A stretch of DNA of 64,000 nt from Kitagawia praeruptora (Eukaryota > Streptophyta > Magnoliopsida > Apiales > Apiaceae). Positions 1 to 10,526 of the stretch are shown here, piece by piece. The stretch covers positions 155,872,501 to 155,936,500 of the forward strand of contig CM075351.1 of the NCBI GenBank assembly GCA_037693485.1, read 5' to 3'. Numbering within the stretch: position 1 is the first letter of the stretch; the number at the start of each line of letters is the position of its first letter. The notes below the pieces were generated by a model that did not search any database, was not told the origin of the DNA, and was given only the letters and a program-made list of their open reading frames with translations. Position numbers and translations under genes: made by a program.

Positions 1-102
1 AGAACATGCAAAACAAATGAGTGGAACTCCAAAAAAGGCCATTGTGAGTGTACGAACACCTTTGTCCAAACTGTTGTCAATTGGGAAAAATTGAAAATGT
101 CA

Positions 103-116
103 TATATATGGAGGGG
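103..116 (+). promoter_or_regulatory. Upstream (spacer) RNA polymerase I promoter-like box
   Basis: TATATATGGAGGGG resembles the plant Pol I initiation consensus TATATA(A/G)GGGG, with one extra interrupting base. The surrounding 120 bp recur around the downstream box, as expected for a duplicated spacer promoter in an rDNA intergenic spacer. This copy diverges more from the consensus than the downstream one. Confidence 0.45.
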
Positions 117-126
117 ACCAGCTATC

Positions 127-440
127 AAAAACGCAGAACATAAAACGACGATCGGGCGCCTTGGGAACCGCCGATGGCATGGGGCACCATTGAATCTAGC
201 TCGCTTCCTAACGACAACGTTCCGATTTCAAAAACGACAGAACATAAAATGACAACCGGGCACCTTGGGAACCGCCGACGGCATGGGGCACCGTCGAATC
301 TAGCTCGCTTCGTAACGACGACGTTCCGATTTCAAAAACGACAGAACATAAAATGACGATCGGGCACCTTGGGAACCGCCGACGGCATGGGGCACCGTCG
401 AATCTAGCTCGCTTCCTAACGACGACGTTCCGATTTCTCT
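127..440 (+). repeat. 104-bp tandem repeat, three copies
   Basis: The anchor GAACATAAAA recurs at 136, 240 and 344, giving a constant 104-bp period. Each unit holds the same CACCTTGGGAACCGCC core, a GGCATGGGGCACC stretch and CTAGCTCGCTTC. The first copy is the most diverged. It lies just downstream of the upstream Pol I-like box, where plant spacers usually carry subrepeats. The short frames across it reflect repetition, not coding. Confidence 0.85.
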
Positions 441-454
441 TATAAACTCACACG

Positions 455-535
455 CAAGCACGCGCGGGCGCGCGAGGTCGCGTGGTCGCGTAGGTCCGCG
501 AGGCTTCGCGCCTTAGGCGCCTTGGGGCATTGGGC
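455..535 (+). other. CpG-rich block between spacer repeats
   Basis: A short run of CGCG/GCGC dinucleotides (alternating CGCGGGCGCGCG type) joins the 104-bp repeat to the G/T-rich minisatellite. It follows a TATA-like TCTTATAAACTC at 437-448. No gene is visible. Such CpG density is out of place in the AT-rich remainder of the window and fits rDNA spacer. Confidence 0.5.
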
Positions 536-539
536 ATCT

Positions 540-1392
540 ATGAGGGTGAGTCGGACCCTCGGGTGCCGTCAGGTGCCCACGGGTGCCGTCGGGTGCCTTG
601 GTGTGCTCGGGTGCCTACAGGTGTCGTCGGGTGCCTTGGTGTGCTCGGGTGCCCCCGGGTGCCTATTTGTGCTCGGGTGCCCATGGGTGCCTATTGGTGC
701 CTTGGTGTGCTCGGGTGCCCCCGGGAGCCTTGGTGTGCTCGGGTGCCTTGGTGTGCTCGGGTGCCCCCGGGTGCCTTGGTGTGCTCGGGTGCCAACGGGT
801 GTCCACTGGTGCCTTGGTATGCCCGGGTGCCCCCGGGTGCGTTGGTGTACTCGGGTGCCCCCGGGTGCCTTGGTGTGCTCGGGGTGCCCACGGGTGCCTA
901 CTGGTGCCTTGGTGTGCTCGGGTGCCGTCGGGTGCCTTGGTGTGCTCGGGTGCCGTCGGGTGCCCACGGGTGCCTTGGTGTGCTCGGGTGCCCACGGGTG
1001 CCGTCGGGTACCCACGGGTGTCGTTGGGTGCCTTGGTGTGCTCAGTGCCCACGGGTGCCCCCGGGTGCCCCCGGGTGCCTTGGTGTGCTCGGGTGCCCAT
1101 GGGTGCCTATTGGTGCCTTGGTGTGCTCGGGTGTCCACGGGTGCCTTGGTGTGCTCAGGTTCCCACGGGTGCCTATTGGTGCCATGGCGTGCTCGGGTGC
1201 CCCCAGGTGCCTTGGTGTGCTCGGGTGCCCCCGGGTGCATTGGTGTGCTCGGGTGCCCATGGGTGCCCCGGGTGCCTTGGTGTGCTCGGGGTGCCCACGG
1301 GTTCCTACTGGTGCCTTGGTGTGCTCGGCTGCCCACGGCTGCCCCCGGGTGCCTTGGTGTGCTCGGGTGCCCACGGGTGCCTACCGGTGCCA
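540..1392 (+). repeat. G/T-rich spacer minisatellite built on CGGGTGCC
   Basis: About 850 bp made of variant 8-19-bp units built around TCGGGTGCC, CCTTGGTGTGC and CACGGGTGCC, arranged in loose higher-order blocks of about 50 bp. The plus strand is strongly G/T rich. Several reading frames on both strands stay open for the whole array because the units lack stop codons, so none of them should be taken as a gene. It sits between the two promoter-like boxes, the usual place for rDNA spacer subrepeats and enhancers. Confidence 0.9.
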
Positions 1393-1767
1393 TTTTCTTA
1401 AAAAAAACAAAAAATAGATTTTTCGAAATTTAAAAATTCTGAAAAAATCATGAAAAATCCTATTCTTCATAAGCTATCATTTCCAAGTGGAATCATCCAA
1501 AACAAATGAGTTTTGGTACCTCAAAGCAACTCCTAGATTAATTCAGAAAAAAAGATTTATAAAATAAAAATAAAATATTAAAAAAATCTGAAAAAATCTG
1601 AAAATATTATTTAGAGAACTAGATTTTACAAGCTTTCATTTGGTTATAAGAACATCCAAAACAAATGAGTGAAACTCCAAAAAAGGCCATTGTGAGTGTA
1701 CGAACACCTATGTCCAAACTGCTGTCACTTGGGAAAAAGCATAAATGTCATATATAGGGAGGGGTCA
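1393..1767 (+). repeat. Spacer segment duplicated from positions 1-120
   Basis: An A/T-rich stretch leads into 1646-1767, which matches 1-120 nearly base for base (both carry AACAAATGAGTG, AAGGCCATTGTGAGTGTACG and a GTCATATATA box). The distance is about 1645 bp. An internal echo, ATCCAAAACAAATGAG, also occurs near 1495 and 1649. This is the direct repeat that duplicates the promoter region of the spacer. Confidence 0.8.
1751..1764 (+). promoter_or_regulatory. RNA polymerase I promoter-like box (probable gene promoter)
   Basis: TATATAGGGAGGGG matches the plant Pol I start consensus TATATA(A/G)GGGG better than the upstream copy. What follows (1768-3515) has the length and texture of a 5' external transcribed spacer. 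With 18S missing, any transcript from here would be an orphan ETS transcript reading into satellite. Confidence 0.55.
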
Positions 1768-2089
1768 CTCCCCCCTCCTACTGGACGCGGGGCTCAGCAG
1801 CTGAGGCTGTTGGGCGCGCTTGGGGCTGCATCGGGGCGCCTGATCAGCCACTCTACGTGCTGATTTAGGTAGTTTCAAGGGAGTTGAGGGGATCATTCGG
1901 ATTATCCCCAGCAACGAGCGGGCCAGCCGAAGCCAGCGACCCCAGCTGGTGCTCGGCGTCGTTTGGAGTCGCCAAAGCAGAAATCGATGAAAGCACCAGA
2001 CTGGTCCCTCGGATTGACCCTCAAGGTTACAAAACGTGTCCAAATGATTAAAGACCCGAAAAAAATTGTCACTAGAGATCGAGTGGGAT

Positions 2090-3050
2090 TTAGGCCACGG
2101 GCGGCTGGACGGTGAAGCCAAGTGTGTCCGGACCATTTTGCCCTGACATAGCTCTTTTTTCGTTCTTAACAAACATGGCCGGTTGGCGGGGTTAGCATTA
2201 TGACGCAATTTCTACTCGGGGCCTCAGTATGCTGAGCCTAGTGCCTCCTGGTAGCCTTCGGGTGATGGTGGTCGAACGGAAAGATTGAAAGGGTCTTGGG
2301 GTGCCGAGTGCTAGCCCTTTGTTGGTTCTGATCGGATGTGCCGGTTGGGCGGAGCTAGCTCGGGGCAATCGTTCCTTGTCCAAGTTGGTGTAGCCTAAAG
2401 CCTCCTGCGGGATTCGTTTGAGGTTGGCTGGACGGTGAAGCCACGAGTGTCAGGAGCGTATTGCCCCGATCTAGCTCTTTTTTCATTTTTAACAAACATG
2501 GCTGGTTGGCGGGGTTAGCATTATGACGCAATTTCAACTCGAGGCCTCAGTATGCTGAGCCTAGTGCCTCCTGGTAGCCTTCGGGTGACGGTGGCCGAAC
2601 GACAAGGTTGAAAGGGTCTTGGGGTGTCGAGTGCTAGCTATTTGTTTGTTCTGAACGGATATGCCGGTTAGGCGGAGCTAGCTCGGGGCAATGGTTCCTT
2701 GTCCAAGTTGGTGTAGCCTAAAGGCCTCCTGCTGGCTTTGTTTCAGGGTGGCTGGACATCGAAGCCACAATTGTTAGGAGCATATTGCCCCGATCTAGCT
2801 CCTTTTCCGTTCTTACCAAACATGGCCGGTTGGCGGGGTTATCATTATGATGCAATTTTTACTCGTGGCCTAAGTACGCTAAGCCTAGTGCCTCTTGGTG
2901 GCCTTCGGGTGCCGGGGGCAGATCGGCAAAGTTGAAAGGGTCTTGGGGTGCCAAGTCTTTTGTCGGTTTTCAACGGATGTGCCGTCGGTCGGAACTAGAA
3001 AGGGTAAATCGTTCCTGGCCAGGTTGGTGGAGACTAAAGCCTCTTGCAAG
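2090..3050 (+). repeat. 323-bp tandem repeat in the ETS-like region
   Basis: The anchor ACATGG after a T-rich stretch occurs at 2173, 2496 and 2820, giving periods of 323 and 324 bp. Shared landmarks are GGCGGGGTTAGCATTATGACGC, CTCAGTATGCTGAGCCTAGTG and AAAGGGTCTTGGGGTG. A partial leading copy begins near 2090 and the last copy decays after about 3050. The short frames in it are not conserved between copies. Confidence 0.85.
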
Positions 3051-3079
3051 TTTCGTTTGCCTTTCTTAGCAGGGGTTTG

Positions 3080-3515
3080 AGTTTGTCTCTGGATTCGCGC
3101 AAAGCGGTGCATGTCTCTTTCATTTGCTGTGTACAAGTTCTTTATAGACTTTGCAGTCTCTTCGGGGCTTGTACATAGCTGGTGATAGTAGCTTGCTGTA
3201 CGTGTAGCACATGAGTGGTGATTGGTATGTCCTGGTTGGTTGGTTCCCTGCCTTCGCAACGATAATCGTCGTGTTCAGATTAGTTCGATTGCTGGAAATG
3301 TTGCCTTCGGTTGTCCCTGGTTTCGCGCTTAGCTGTGCATGTTGCCTTCGCTAGTTGCATTGTCTCTGGTTTTGAACTTAGCGGTGCTTGTTGCCTTCAC
3401 TTGTTACCTTGTGTTTCGCACTTAGAGGTGCATGTTGCCTTCTCTCGTTATGTTCATGTCCTTTCAAGACTCTTGGGTCTCTGGGGGGCTTGTGCCTAGT
3501 GGGTGATGGTGGCAT
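3080..3515 (+). other. Late 5' ETS-like segment with about 45-bp repeats
   Basis: TTGCCTTC followed by a T/G/C-rich stretch and TTCGC(A/G)CTTAG recurs at about 3301, 3342, 3391 and 3434. The stretch around 3128-3190 (cytosine/thymine run, GGGGCTTGTAC, GGTGATAGTAGC) is echoed at 3458-3515 (GGGGCTTGTGC, GGTGATGGTGGC). The segment ends abruptly a few bases before satellite DNA. No 18S start (TACCTGGTTGATCC type) is present anywhere in the window. Confidence 0.55.
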
Positions 3516-3523
3516 GTCGTAGA

Positions 3524-3941
3524 GAATTAAAATGAATTTTCGGCTCACTAACACTATTTTAAACTAACTTTTTTCACCATTGGAACTTTTTAAGAAATTT
3601 GAAGGTTTTGAAATCTTGTAAACATATGATATGATGGATTGGTGCAAAAAAATTGGATGGTATTATCATTCTAGGCTACTTTCTAATTTTAAGTGAATTA
3701 AAATGGATTTTCGGCTCCTAACACTATTTCGAACTAACTTTTTTCACCATTGCAAATTTTTAAGCAATTTGAAGGTTTGGAAATCTTGTAAACATATGAT
3801 ATGATGGATTGGTACAAAAAAAAATGGATGGTATTATCATTCTAGGCTACTTTCTAATTTTAAGTGAATTAAAATGGATTTTCGGCTCCTAACACTATTT
3901 CGAACTAACTTTTTTCACTATTGCAATTTTTTAAGCAATTT
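3524..3941 (+). repeat. 171-bp satellite, left part of array
   Basis: GAATTAAAATG(A/G)ATTTTCGGC begins units at 3524, 3695 and 3866: exactly 171 bp each. Shared landmarks are ACATATGATATGATGGATTGG and TATTATCATTCTAGGC. The third monomer stops at 3941 inside TTAAGCAATTT, where the gypsy element inserted, and resumes at 27001. The monomer length is in the range of plant centromeric or pericentromeric satellites, but with about three and a half units visible that is only a possibility. Confidence 0.85.
3937..3941. other. Target-site duplication AATTT (left)
   Basis: AATTT at 3937-3941 abuts the TG of the left LTR and is repeated at 26996-27000 after the CA of the right LTR. Joining the satellite across one copy restores the monomer, so the whole 23-kb block is one insertion locus. 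Confidence 0.9.
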
Positions 3942-6900
3942 TGTAACGCCCCCAAATCCGGGGTCAGTAGATTTGGGCGTCACGCTAACAAACTCAATAA
4001 TTCTAACAAAAATTGGGCATGATGTATTCGTAAATACAACATAAACCTGCTGAATACCAAACTATAAATCTGAAATCAAGATAAAACTGAAATCAAAATA
4101 AAAACTCAATCAACAGCTCTTGACCCCAACTCTCAACTCAGGATCTTAGGTTACAGTTCTAGAAACAAGAAAACACAAAACCAACTTAAATACAACTCTA
4201 TTTACAAAACTTATACAAACTTAAATCACTGGTATAACTTCGAATAGAAGTATACCAGGCCAACTACTCAAATAAATACTGTAACTACTAAAACTATATA
4301 CACATACAACAAATCAAACTATAAATCTAAATACCCTGATCCACGTTAGCTTCATAACAGCATCCTGCTTCTTCTTTCCACTTTCTGAACTGCGCAGGCT
4401 AAGCCTCGCCAACTAGCTTACTGAAAAGATAGATTTTTAAAACAACAAGTGTGAGCCAAAGAATGCTCAGCAAGTTAATAATATAGTGAAATAACGATAT
4501 TATGATAATTCATTGATGAGCAATATCAATGAATACTTTAACTCAAGAGATCATTCAATTTCAATCATAGAGTAAAACTTTTTCATTTTCTTCCAACTAT
4601 ACGACCTCAGATAAAACTTTGAGAAAAAGAATATCAAGAAATTCCCCAATTATTCTTACTCCCCTTTCACGTACAATGTTACTCGAGAAGGGAATAACTG
4701 GAAAACTTCTATCCATCCTTAATCTCATTATTTTACCGAGTTCCCAATTTTATCAAGATAGAAAGCAACTAACTCTACTATCCAAAATTCCGAAATTACT
4801 GACCATTTATCTTGAAACATATATATCTTATCAAAACATTCCTTTCTTTCATCACTTTTCACTAAAACATTCTTTTTTCTTAAAACCATTCCATTTTTAA
4901 CACACACTTTTCATAAAACCTTTTAAAAACATTTAAGTTGATTGTATTGTTCTCCTGATTACGGACAATACGGGTGATCAACCACGTAAAGTCCCCTTTC
5001 CTTTAAAATAGGGTTCCCAATTAGGCAACACATTGGCCTTTAATGCTGGACTAGGACCACCCTAGCCTCTTACGCTAAATAAAAGTGCTGGACTAGGACC
5101 ACCCTAGCCTCTTACGCTAAATAAAAGTGCTGGACTAGGACCACCCTAGCCTCTTACGCTTTTCCAATTTATAAACAATTTAATATTTATAATTTAAAAC
5201 ATTTCATTTTTAAGTCCTTAAACTCACTGGCAAAAGACCAGCCCAATATAAGGAATTTTTAAAAAAATATTTAATTAATTAAACCATTTTCATTTACCAT
5301 TGTAAAAGATTGAGGGTCAGGGAAGCAATTGATATAAGGAATTCATAAGCAGCAAAGCAACAAGATTAAAATAAACATGGCATGGATTTACAAGATTGAA
5401 TCATAATCAACAACGCAACATATATCAATAAGGAAACATAAATCAATTAAAAAAACAAGCAACTGTTAAGATTCTAGAAATTGAACAGCAATTTAAAAGA
5501 TAATCCTGGAATAGAGGAATCTGAAGCTCAAGGGAAAATTTGAGTAATGCGTTGGTTATAAACAAGTGAAGAGTTGTTAGTTAATAAAGAATAAAACAAG
5601 GGTTAGGTTCTAGAATTTAATTCAAAGGTTATGAAGTTTGGTTAACTGGTGTGACTTAAAGGAATAAGCATAAGTAAAAGAATAAGATAAAGCAAGGCAT
5701 AATTTATAAGTCAAGGAATATAGTTCGACAAGAAATAGGGTAAATAATAAGGTACATAAGTTGCAATGGTGATTTATAAGGAATACACAATAAGATATAA
5801 CGGGGTTCAACAATAATTAAAAAGAATTAGCAATAGGGTAATAAAGTTTCAATACAAAGTTCGAGTCACTTAAACAAAAGAAAGGGGTGCAGACCCTAGC
5901 AACATGACTTAGAGGAATAACTTTAAATTAATAAAAGAAGGTTCACATCACTCAAGATAAATATGAAGGGAATAATTGCTTGCCAGAAAGGATTCGAAAG
6001 AACATATGAATAGTACAAAAGAATTCACATCACTTGAACGATAAGTGAGGGATAGTATACTTGCCTCGATTCCAATGCATCGATTCGCTACTTACTATAC
6101 TTCGGTCTTTACTCGACATGCATTCATTTTTCTTTAATCGTCTCGTCAACACGCTCGCTGGGTCCATAACGAATCCCTAATTATACTCGAAATAATAGTA
6201 AAGTACCATTTAGCACATAAATCATCCAATCGATAACTAATTACTTATAACTCGCAAAGCAATACATACATAAATATATATATCTACATCTCATTAATCA
6301 TCACATATGTACTTAAATACTCATACACATACATGCCTTTAAATCTTTAAATCAAGTAATTTAAATAACTTTAAATACAGGGGATTTTTAGAAAATTTCG
6401 GCATGACCTATTCGTTTATCGGACTATGGGCACAGCCCCTCAAATATAATTCAACCCTGTTTTACAAAAATAAAGCTGCCTCAACTTGCAGCAACATAAA
6501 AGTAAACAAGTAAGAAAAGTACCCGCCCAGACATGCGGCACCTAGCACATTATAATTTACATTACACTACTACTTACGCTACACCAATGATCGTATTTCT
6601 CACGCATTTTAATGATACACGTGACAACCAATCATTGATGTTCGTAAGCCCTAGGGAACAACCCCTAGCACTAACTATTACTTACGCTATATCAATGATC
6701 ACATCACTCAAGTATATTAATTATACTCGTGATAGCTAGTCATGGATATTCGTAAGCCCTAGGGATTAGTCGAAAAGAATTACACAAGTCCTTTAAATAT
6801 TGACATTTAAAAACTTGTGATCTTCTCATAACCCCTAGCACAATTCTAATTATTATAAAATTCTAACATTTAACATGTATCACGTATTCCCATACTTACC

Positions 6901-8572
6901 ATTTAGCACATAAGCATTTCCGACACCATATGCAACTAGCAACTCATATAACCTCCACAAATTATACGACAACTGATAATTACCCACTAATGACCACAAC
7001 TAATACCAATTCCATTACACTTTAGCAATTAGCATATAACAATTAACATTTCACAATTACTAACTCACACATTATGCAACTAACAATTATCAAGGTAAAT
7101 TAGTAACCACCTACTAATCAATACCAAGTACTCGAGAATTACGAATTTCGACAATTACTCAAACTCGACTTATAATATTTAGCACATAAACATACATCAC
7201 TTAGTAAATATACTTTCCGAATTAAATACGGAAATTCCAATAATAATCATAATTTACCACATTGATCTAATTACGACAATTACCATAGTAACTCACGAAT
7301 TAAATTTAATTTAATCACAACAATAATCTCACTATTTAAATCCAATTACAATTACAACAATACTAATTAAATCACAACAACATATTCGCAATTCACCTCT
7401 AAATTAAATACATCAATTAAACCATATATCGAAATTTACACTAATTAAATTTCCACAGTTAGAAAATATATAGCAATTTACATCTAATTTAGTACGACAA
7501 TTAAAGAGTTAAAACACAAAAATATACCAATTCGTTTTGGTCCGATTCGACTCGCACACAAACCCATCTCCATCTCTCTATCTCTCTTCTTCACTGCTGT
7601 GTTGCTCGCCATTTCCTTCCTCCCCTGCTACTACACCGCTGCTCGCGACTCCGCCACCACCACCGCCGGCCACCGCCGCCGCGCGGTGGGGTCGCGCCTT
7701 CCTCCTCCTCGCTGCTACAGTCTTGCCCGATTACATACACATGCTGATTATATACACACACACACACACACTCATACACGAGTATATACACACACATATA
7801 TATACACACCAATTGATTTTAAACAATCACACCCAATCTCTCTTCTTCTCTCTCAATCTCTTTTTCTTTCTTCCTTCTTCTCATTCCTTCTCTTTTCTTC
7901 GTTTCTTACTCTTCCGAGACTTTCTCGAGCCTTCTACTGCTGGGCTCTCTTTATTCTTTCATATTGGGCTTGGCCCAATAACAAATAAATCTCTACTACA
8001 CCTCATTCGGCCCAATTATAACACTACTAAACGATTCTTATAAATCGAAATTAAATAAAATATTCGGAAAATTAAACTTTTCATTTTTAAAATAAAGAAT
8101 ATAAAATTAAGAGCACACACATATTTTTAAAATATTTTTCGGATCAAAAATGAATTAGATATGAATTTTCAAAGTTTTGATCCTTTAAATACAATAAAAC
8201 TCTTAAAATCATTTTAAAATACTCGACCACCCAAATTAATCCACCCAACAATTTTAAAAACTAAATAAATAAATAAAGATAATTTTACAAAAGATTTCAT
8301 GATTTTTAAGCCCTCAGATAATTAAATAAAGATTTTTGAAGATCAATATTACTTGATTTAAATATTTTTAAATTACTAAAAATACCAATAAAATACTGGG
8401 GCACACATTGGCACACATAACTCAATATATACTCATATAAACTCAATACTAAATATCGTTGAATTCCACAACGATATTCTCAAATCCAATTCCATTCTTT
8501 AAATACTAATTAACATAATTAAATAATAATAAAACAATAATAATAAATCCTAAAATAATCTGGGATCTTACA
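3942..8572 (-). repeat. LTR A of the three-LTR element
   Basis: 4631 bp, TG...CA ends. It contains a 42-bp minisatellite (GCTGGACTAGGACCACCC units at 5045, 5087, 5129), an AT-rich body, a CT-rich block (7560-7660), a CA microsatellite near 7755 and a CT-rich stretch 7830-7920. Short frames such as 4619-4900, 5622-5813 and 7537-8043 recur in truncated or altered form in LTRs B and C and show no domain, so I do not call genes here. Confidence 0.92.
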
Positions 8573-8585
8573 TTCTACCCACCTT
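8573..8585 (-). promoter_or_regulatory. Polypurine tract, left internal region
   Basis: On the minus strand AAGGTGGGTAGAA lies directly before the TG of LTR A, the position of the plus-strand primer in reverse transcription. The same tract is at 21241-21253 next to LTR B. Confidence 0.75.
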
Positions 8586-8947
8586 AAAAGGATTCCGTCC
8601 TCGGAATCAGGTAAAGAAGGGTTACTGGGGTTTACTCTACCAACTCGGGTTGCATCCGTAACTCTACTAATCTGAACTCTGGATACTTATTTACTATACT
8701 GGGATCTCTACTGATCTCTCTATATAGAACAACTCTAATCGTAGTACTATACGTCACGCGTTACTAGTATTCTACACTCGATTGGCATACGTTCAAGACT
8801 AGTCGAGATATTATGATTCATGATATTTGAAGAGAACGATTTCACATCGAAGCAAAGGTTCCACAATTGTAGAATTAATTTATGAATTTTCAAACAAATA
8901 TTCTTTGAAATGAAAGATTACCGAGTGATCAATATGATCAAATGAAC
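8586..8947 (-). other. Internal region 1, part to the left of the nested element
   Basis: Corresponds almost base for base to 21254-21619 of internal region 2. It has no ORF of note. It ends with the target duplication TGAAC (8943-8947) of the nested Athila-like element; the rest of this internal region continues at 15849. Confidence 0.85.
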
Positions 8948-10423
8948 TGATAAGTGGATTTATATCCACTTGGAACATTCTAAATCGGCTTAAATTGATT
9001 GTCTTGGACTCAAGTTTCTTGTAGTTTTGATGTGTTTTGCTTAGTTGTGCAGGTTTACGAGAATGTTGATTAAGGTGGATGCTTCTACAATTTTTTGGGA
9101 ATTAAATGATTAAAATTCGGATTTTCTGGGAAGGCTGCGCAGCTTATACTGTTTTGGCCATATCTGGAGTTCTGTAAGTCCGTTTTTAGCGATCTTACTG
9201 CCCACGCGAAGCTTGAGAGATTTTCTACAACCTGGGATAGGAATCACGTGCAAGTAAAGTACTGAGTTAATTCGCGCAGGCAGACTTTGTGAAGCATGGC
9301 TGGGAAATTCCTGTTTTGCCCTTTTCGAGTTCTAATTATATTCCGGGCAGGATTTAGCACCTTAATTAAATTCTAATTGTAATAGAATATTAAATATTTT
9401 TATTAGGCAAGAGGGAGAAAACGTTTTTTATGTATAAACGTCCTACCCTTGTAAACAGATACATACGTTCATATTGTAACCTAGTTTTATACAGAGGAGA
9501 GAGGAGGAGAAGGAATTCTTCCAAGCTAGTGACAAGCAAGGATTATTCTTGAAACCTTTGTATTCTTCTATTGTGGGAGTTCAATTCTAAACTTTATTCT
9601 TCTTCTTTATTTTTACTTGTTGATTTTAGAATTATGTTTTCCATAGAACCCATGATGACAATTAGGTCAATTATGGGCTAATTCGTTATCATGGGGTTTT
9701 AATGGATTTTGCTATGGATTCTAGTTATTGAGTGTTAATTATGCCTTGGTGTGTGATTGAATGTATTGATTGCCTAGTATGTTTATGCTTATTCGTTATA
9801 AGTGCGTCGCGAACACTTGTAATTGGTTGTTTAATCCTAGTGAATGCGAAAGTGGATCTAGGGTTTAGAACAATTCATGCTAGCATAGGTTTTTGCATGT
9901 GAAGAACATGTATTAATTTGTGATGTGATTCTAACCGTCTTGCATCGACTATGTGGTTTAATGGGTGCTTGATTTTCAACCGGTATGTGTTCAATTGCTA
10001 TAGACATATAGGGACTACACATATTTGGTGACTATTTGACTTCTATCAATTGTGGATGATCAGTAGGATGGTATATGCACAACGAAAGTTGGTATGTATC
10101 AGTTTAGTGCATCTAATCAGTAATCAACTCGGTCACATGCTAGGCTAAAGGGCATAAGATTCTAGATGAAGTAGTAATTGAAGTTGAAATCCCATGTTTG
10201 TTTATTATAAGGTTTAAGTTAAGTTATTTTCTCGTAATTGGCTTAGTTGGTAATCAATCATTAGTTAAATCAACCCAAAATTGTGATTGTCTTAGCAGTG
10301 AGTGTAAATCATTAGCTGGTGCATAAGTGAACATAACGAACAATTTGAGTCTCTGTGGGAACGAATCTTATTTACTCTGTATTACTTGTTGACCACGTTC
10401 TCTTGCGTGAATAAGTGCGAACA
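8948..10423 (+). repeat. Left LTR of Athila-like element
   Basis: 1476 bp, same length as the right LTR. It opens with TGAT followed by a perfect 8-bp hairpin (AAGTGGAT / ATCCACTT, 8952-8971). A purine-rich GAGGAGAGAGGAGGAG-like stretch lies near 9497. The LTR ends GTGCGAACA. Confidence 0.93.
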
Positions 10424-10429
10424 AGTTTT

Positions 10430-10448
10430 TGGCGCCGCTGCCGGGGAC
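10430..10448 (+). promoter_or_regulatory. Primer-binding site (tRNA-Asp type)
   Basis: TGGCGCCGCTGCCGGGGAC starts six bases after the left LTR. It is complementary to the 3' end of plant tRNA-Asp(GUC) apart from one C in place of T. Athila/Tat-group elements use this kind of PBS. Confidence 0.8.
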
Positions 10449-10526
10449 TCGGTTCATTGTTTGTTAGTTTATGATCTTGTCATCAGTTTGGGTTAAATTC
10501 ACTGACTCGGACGTTTTTTTTATTTG

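Larger units (their letters stand above)
1..3515 (+). other. 45S rDNA intergenic spacer / 5' ETS fragment, no 18S
   Basis: The block has the architecture of a plant ribosomal intergenic spacer read towards 18S. It contains duplicated Pol I promoter-like boxes (103-116 and 1751-1764), a spacer segment repeated at 1-120 and 1646-1767, GC-rich tandem repeats between them, then about 1.75 kb of non-AT-rich, stop-rich sequence with 323-bp tandem repeats (about 2090-3050) and short T/G/C-rich repeats ending in a GGGTGATGGTGGCATG motif at 3501-3516. In an rDNA unit 18S should follow within a short distance; instead the sequence passes into AT-rich satellite at about 3523. I recognise the late-ETS style from asterid (Apiaceae-like) rDNA but cannot align it. 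Alternatives: an unrelated GC-rich satellite, or an assembly join at a nucleolar organiser edge. Confidence 0.62.

Noticed and set aside
522..1433. Long ORFs on both strands (up to 303 codons) in the G/T-rich region
   Set aside because: They arise from a minisatellite lacking stop codons; several frames are open at once and no domain is present.
3490..3530. Start of 18S rRNA after the ETS-like region
   Set aside because: No TACCTGGTTGATCCTGCC-type sequence occurs here or elsewhere in the window.
5045..5160. CRISPR-like regular repeats
   Set aside because: Units are contiguous 42-bp tandem repeats without unique spacers, inside an LTR of a plant retrotransposon.
7537..8043. 168-codon ORF and its partners at 20207-20656 and 26029-26466
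   Set aside because: They are CT-rich and CA-repeat blocks of the same LTR, with lengths and frames that change between LTR copies.
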